NCBI GenBank assembly: GCA_013397695.1
Contig: VYZI01000146.1
Location: 1,198,209-1,262,208 of the forward strand
Source: Centropus unirufus
Lineage: Eukaryota; Chordata; Aves; Cuculiformes; Centropidae
Length of the DNA stretch: 64,000 nt
Direction of reading: 5' to 3'
The notes below the pieces were generated by a model. It was not told the DNA's origin. It saw only the letters and a list, made by a program, of their open reading frames with translations, and did not search any database. Positions 59,601-64,000 of the stretch are shown piece by piece (within the stretch, counting starts at the first letter, position 1; each line of letters starts with the position of its first letter). The position numbers and the translations under genes were made by a program.

Positions 59601-61528
59601 TGAACACCGATGTGACATAGCACTATGGCTCGCAGGCCAGGGCTGCCTCACATACATGCTTCCATGTCCTAAGTGGCTCTCCCTTGCCCACAGGGCCAGG
59701 TTGTTAAAGAGTGTGAAACGCTGCAGATGGAGAACTCAATGGAACTTGGGTACTGGAAGCAGCAGTAGGAACAAATTTTCCTCTACAGATCCTGAATATG
59801 TTTGGAAATCTCATTTTGTTTCAAACATAATAATGTCCTTGGTCAAAATTAAGTTTGGTAATTTGGTCCTACAAATTGTTCTATTTTTACCTGAGATGGC
59901 ATTCATGAAGGACAAATTTTATTCTTCTTAATATTTTCTCCTAGTTTACTATGATGCAATGAAGTATGACAGAATTTTTTGAAAATATTATTATTAAAAG
60001 AATGACCGTACACCCTATATTTTCACCTGCAGTTGTAGAAAGATTCTTTTAAGTAATATACTCTACTCATTCTTTCTTCACTGAATGTATATTCACAAAT
60101 TCTTTCTTACTAATACTGGATTTCATAGTTGAAACAATGTTTCAGAAATTATATTAACAGAAAAGAAAATTTGCTCATCTTGTAATTATTTTCAAGTACT
60201 GATGGAATTTATTACCTTGTTTATGGCAAATGCAGAATTAAAATCTACTGATTGATAGGGGAAAAAAAAACTAAATTTGCTTGTAATCCCCACATAGACT
60301 TTATAATAACAAATTATGGTACCTGGGTGTAGGTGTGTAAGGGAAAAGTAGGGGTTATCTTGTTTCATAGGGATGATTGTGTTTTGAATTATTATGCATA
60401 TGTCTAATATGCCAGGGGCATCTTGGGAGCTAATCAACACCTGCAAATCTCACAAAACATAATGGATTCAAGTTTATAAGATATTCCTGTTGACTTAGGC
60501 CTAGTTTGTACTTAGATTTTATAGCCTCATGAAGGTATACCCAAGGCAGAAGAGTTTATACCTGTAAGGTGTGCCTTAGCTTAATTTCATTCCTTAAACA
60601 GATTGAAATACACTTCATCAGAAGTATAACTGCATATATTGAAAGTATAACTAAGTATACTGGAAGCATAACTCTTAACTATCGCAGTGAAATCTTTAAG
60701 CTTGGTAGGAAATAGAATAAATCAAAAAAACAGTAAATTGGTGCAGAAGATCACCTAAAGGAAACTACTCCAAGTCTTGAACTCCACCATGCTGTAAATG
60801 TGCAGGCATGGACAACGCCCATTTGAATATTCTACAACAGTCACACAAGCATTAAGTGGCACCAGAGGCTAGGATCTGATCAAAGGTTTTGGACAAGAAT
60901 CCAGTGAGCTTTCAGAGTACTATTTTCAGGCCAGCCCTTGTTCATCCCCCATTATCAGTCACAGTAATCTTGAAGAGGAGACAATCAGTCTTGCTTCGGT
61001 AGGTCTGGAGATTTCCTCCAGTGGAGAAAACAAGGCAAAGTGTTCCAATGACATACTATCACAGAATCACTAGGTTGGAAAAGACCTCTGAGATCATCGA
61101 GTCCAACTGTACCTGTTCACCACTATACCATATCCCTAAGTACCTCATCTACCCATCTTTTAAATACATCTAGGGATGGTGATTCTACCATCTCCCTGGG
61201 CAGCCTGTTCCAGCAACTGATCACCCCTTCACCGTACTGCCTGTCACTTGAGAGAAGAGACCAGCACTCACCTCTACACAACCTCCTTTCAGGTAGTTGT
61301 AGGCAGAAATGCACTAGGATGTACTAGAATTTCCTCAGCTGACCCCCATGGAAACCAGCTCTTCTCAGGAACCCCAACAGAGGCATTTCCAATCAGCCGA
61401 GACGTATTATGGCATCTGGATATATTGCCCAATGGGCAGACATTTCACTCTCCAACATTCTCTCAAACCTCACTAAAAGGTTACGAAACCTTGGGATAAT
61501 GGCTGCCCAGGCATATCAAGTTCAGGTA
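59601..61528. repeat. Duplicated 1,928-bp segment, copy 1
   Basis: Begins tgaacaccgatgtgacatag and ends gttcaggta. The same sequence recurs at a constant offset of 1,929 bases (61530-63457) without indels. Only two substitutions were seen, at 61098 (C here, T at 63027) and 61108 (T here, C at 63037). It carries a minus-strand CR1 fragment and a degenerate 21-bp tandem motif (60621-60681, three units built on agtataact). Open frames inside are repeated in copy 2 and should not be counted twice. Confidence 0.95.
61060..61306 (-). mobile_element. CR1 LINE fragment, minus strand (copy 4)
   Basis: The plus strand starts cacagaatcactaggttgga, typical of a reversed CR1 3' end. The minus strand encodes CWNRLPREMVESPSLDVFKR at the ORF2 C-terminus. 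Compared with copy 3, it seems to lack an internal stretch of some 70 bp between the frames reading CWNRLPRE and LLSSDRQY. It ends near 61306 after the ggtagttgtag word. It is the same broad subfamily as copy 3. Confidence 0.9.
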
Positions 61529-61529
61529 N
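61529..61529. other. Single-N assembly junction
   Basis: One undetermined base exactly at the boundary between two near-identical 1,928-bp blocks. Scaffolders write such a token gap when the estimated distance between contigs is zero or negative. Confidence 0.95.
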
Positions 61530-63457
61530 TGAACACCGATGTGACATAGCACTATGGCTCGCAGGCCAGGGCTGCCTCACATACATGCTTCCATGTCCTA
61601 AGTGGCTCTCCCTTGCCCACAGGGCCAGGTTGTTAAAGAGTGTGAAACGCTGCAGATGGAGAACTCAATGGAACTTGGGTACTGGAAGCAGCAGTAGGAA
61701 CAAATTTTCCTCTACAGATCCTGAATATGTTTGGAAATCTCATTTTGTTTCAAACATAATAATGTCCTTGGTCAAAATTAAGTTTGGTAATTTGGTCCTA
61801 CAAATTGTTCTATTTTTACCTGAGATGGCATTCATGAAGGACAAATTTTATTCTTCTTAATATTTTCTCCTAGTTTACTATGATGCAATGAAGTATGACA
61901 GAATTTTTTGAAAATATTATTATTAAAAGAATGACCGTACACCCTATATTTTCACCTGCAGTTGTAGAAAGATTCTTTTAAGTAATATACTCTACTCATT
62001 CTTTCTTCACTGAATGTATATTCACAAATTCTTTCTTACTAATACTGGATTTCATAGTTGAAACAATGTTTCAGAAATTATATTAACAGAAAAGAAAATT
62101 TGCTCATCTTGTAATTATTTTCAAGTACTGATGGAATTTATTACCTTGTTTATGGCAAATGCAGAATTAAAATCTACTGATTGATAGGGGAAAAAAAAAC
62201 TAAATTTGCTTGTAATCCCCACATAGACTTTATAATAACAAATTATGGTACCTGGGTGTAGGTGTGTAAGGGAAAAGTAGGGGTTATCTTGTTTCATAGG
62301 GATGATTGTGTTTTGAATTATTATGCATATGTCTAATATGCCAGGGGCATCTTGGGAGCTAATCAACACCTGCAAATCTCACAAAACATAATGGATTCAA
62401 GTTTATAAGATATTCCTGTTGACTTAGGCCTAGTTTGTACTTAGATTTTATAGCCTCATGAAGGTATACCCAAGGCAGAAGAGTTTATACCTGTAAGGTG
62501 TGCCTTAGCTTAATTTCATTCCTTAAACAGATTGAAATACACTTCATCAGAAGTATAACTGCATATATTGAAAGTATAACTAAGTATACTGGAAGCATAA
62601 CTCTTAACTATCGCAGTGAAATCTTTAAGCTTGGTAGGAAATAGAATAAATCAAAAAAACAGTAAATTGGTGCAGAAGATCACCTAAAGGAAACTACTCC
62701 AAGTCTTGAACTCCACCATGCTGTAAATGTGCAGGCATGGACAACGCCCATTTGAATATTCTACAACAGTCACACAAGCATTAAGTGGCACCAGAGGCTA
62801 GGATCTGATCAAAGGTTTTGGACAAGAATCCAGTGAGCTTTCAGAGTACTATTTTCAGGCCAGCCCTTGTTCATCCCCCATTATCAGTCACAGTAATCTT
62901 GAAGAGGAGACAATCAGTCTTGCTTCGGTAGGTCTGGAGATTTCCTCCAGTGGAGAAAACAAGGCAAAGTGTTCCAATGACATACTATCACAGAATCACT
63001 AGGTTGGAAAAGACCTCTGAGATCATTGAGTCCAACCGTACCTGTTCACCACTATACCATATCCCTAAGTACCTCATCTACCCATCTTTTAAATACATCT
63101 AGGGATGGTGATTCTACCATCTCCCTGGGCAGCCTGTTCCAGCAACTGATCACCCCTTCACCGTACTGCCTGTCACTTGAGAGAAGAGACCAGCACTCAC
63201 CTCTACACAACCTCCTTTCAGGTAGTTGTAGGCAGAAATGCACTAGGATGTACTAGAATTTCCTCAGCTGACCCCCATGGAAACCAGCTCTTCTCAGGAA
63301 CCCCAACAGAGGCATTTCCAATCAGCCGAGACGTATTATGGCATCTGGATATATTGCCCAATGGGCAGACATTTCACTCTCCAACATTCTCTCAAACCTC
63401 ACTAAAAGGTTACGAAACCTTGGGATAATGGCTGCCCAGGCATATCAAGTTCAGGTA
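61530..63457. repeat. Duplicated 1,928-bp segment, copy 2
   Basis: Matches 59601-61528 along its whole length, with T at 63027 and C at 63037 as the only differences seen. Both differing sites are CpG in one copy and TpG in the other. The block is followed directly by unique sequence (ggcagagcagaagg). It is probably an alternative haplotype of the same locus placed in tandem. Confidence 0.95.
62989..63235 (-). mobile_element. CR1 LINE fragment, minus strand (duplicate of copy 4)
   Basis: Same element as 61060-61306 at offset 1,929. It carries both base differences that separate the two blocks. It is probably not an independent insertion. Confidence 0.9.
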
Positions 63458-64000
63458 GGCAGAGCAGAAGGTCTGTTTAGATACATACAAAGAGGCACCA
63501 CCCACAAGGGTGACCAAAGAGGAAAAGACAACAGCACAGCAACCTGGAAAACTAATCACTTGCCAGTCTTTTATGGGCTCCACTGGGTTTGACCTCTCAG
63601 AGTTAGCAATTGGTTAGACAGTATAACTAGGAAGAGCGGATGTATCCCTGTCCTATCTATCACATGGCGTTGAGGTGCCTTACAGCTCCCCTTTGGCCTC
63701 TAAATCAGGTGATCTGCAGCAGCTACCCTCCTTTAAAGATCTGGCTGTTCAGAAGCATCAATGAGTTTCATGGTTGCGGTGGCTCATCGCAGGAAGTGAG
63801 TTAATGGGAAGAACAGCCAAAAAAAGTCATTAAAAAGCGCAAGCGAAAAAAAAAAAGCGGTTTTAGTATCTTAGATCACATATTTGCACTCTGTTCTTTT
63901 AACAAAAGACATGATGGGTTTGCGCGCGCGCACACATGCTCATGCTTATTCTATGCTTTTTCGCCTCATCTGGCAGCCGCTTTCCGGTCCAGCAGACACT
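63458..64000. other. Right flank, CpG-richer, no gene recognised
   Basis: About 12 CpG dinucleotides lie in the last 240 bp, clearly more than in the rest of the window. They include a gcgcgcgcgc core and the words aaaagcgcaagcg and gccgctttccgg. No open frame, TATA-containing promoter or exon can be assigned. Confidence 0.6.
63921..63938. repeat. Alternating purine-pyrimidine tract (Z-DNA-prone)
   Basis: tgcgcgcgcgcacacatg: perfect alternation with a (CG)4 core for 18 bp. Confidence 0.85.

Overview
The window reads as a bird nuclear genome. It is about 40% G+C by eye, has a low repeat load, and its recognisable transposons are mostly 5'-truncated CR1 LINEs. I see no bacterial gene organisation, no CRISPR array, no rRNA or tRNA gene and no mammalian-type L1 or Alu. 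In six frames at this base composition a stop is expected about every 16 codons, so about one open frame of 130-150 codons is expected by chance in 64 kb. Most long open frames here are therefore not evidence of genes.

The only protein-coding gene I can support is on the minus strand at the left end. Two phase-compatible exons (3762-3964 and 5460-5511) encode part of an ITPRID-family protein, most likely ITPRID1 (formerly CCDC129). The larger exon carries the start of the conserved inositol-trisphosphate-receptor-interacting (KRAP-type) domain. Transcription runs right to left, so later exons lie beyond the left edge. Earlier exons, the promoter or intergenic DNA should lie to the right. I could not securely identify any further exon.

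From 5.5 kb to 64 kb the DNA is intronic and/or intergenic. It holds minus-strand CR1 copies at about 5985-6400, 8148-9122 and 31134-32468. A shorter CR1 sits at 61060-61306 and appears again at 62989-63235. Older, eroded repeats lie at 16655-16725 (CR1 tail), 41346-41632 (ancient CR1-like) and 41965-42085 (MIR-like). Simple repeats, a G-quadruplex motif (14629-14656) and a few exon-like but unassigned modules make up the rest.

Two assembly features matter. There is a 71-base N gap at 15520-15590. A 1,928-bp segment (59601-61528) is repeated at 61530-63457 with a single N between the copies and only two C/T differences seen. This looks like an unmerged contig overlap between haplotypes rather than a real tandem duplication. 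The last 250 bp become CpG-richer and contain a short Z-DNA-prone tract.
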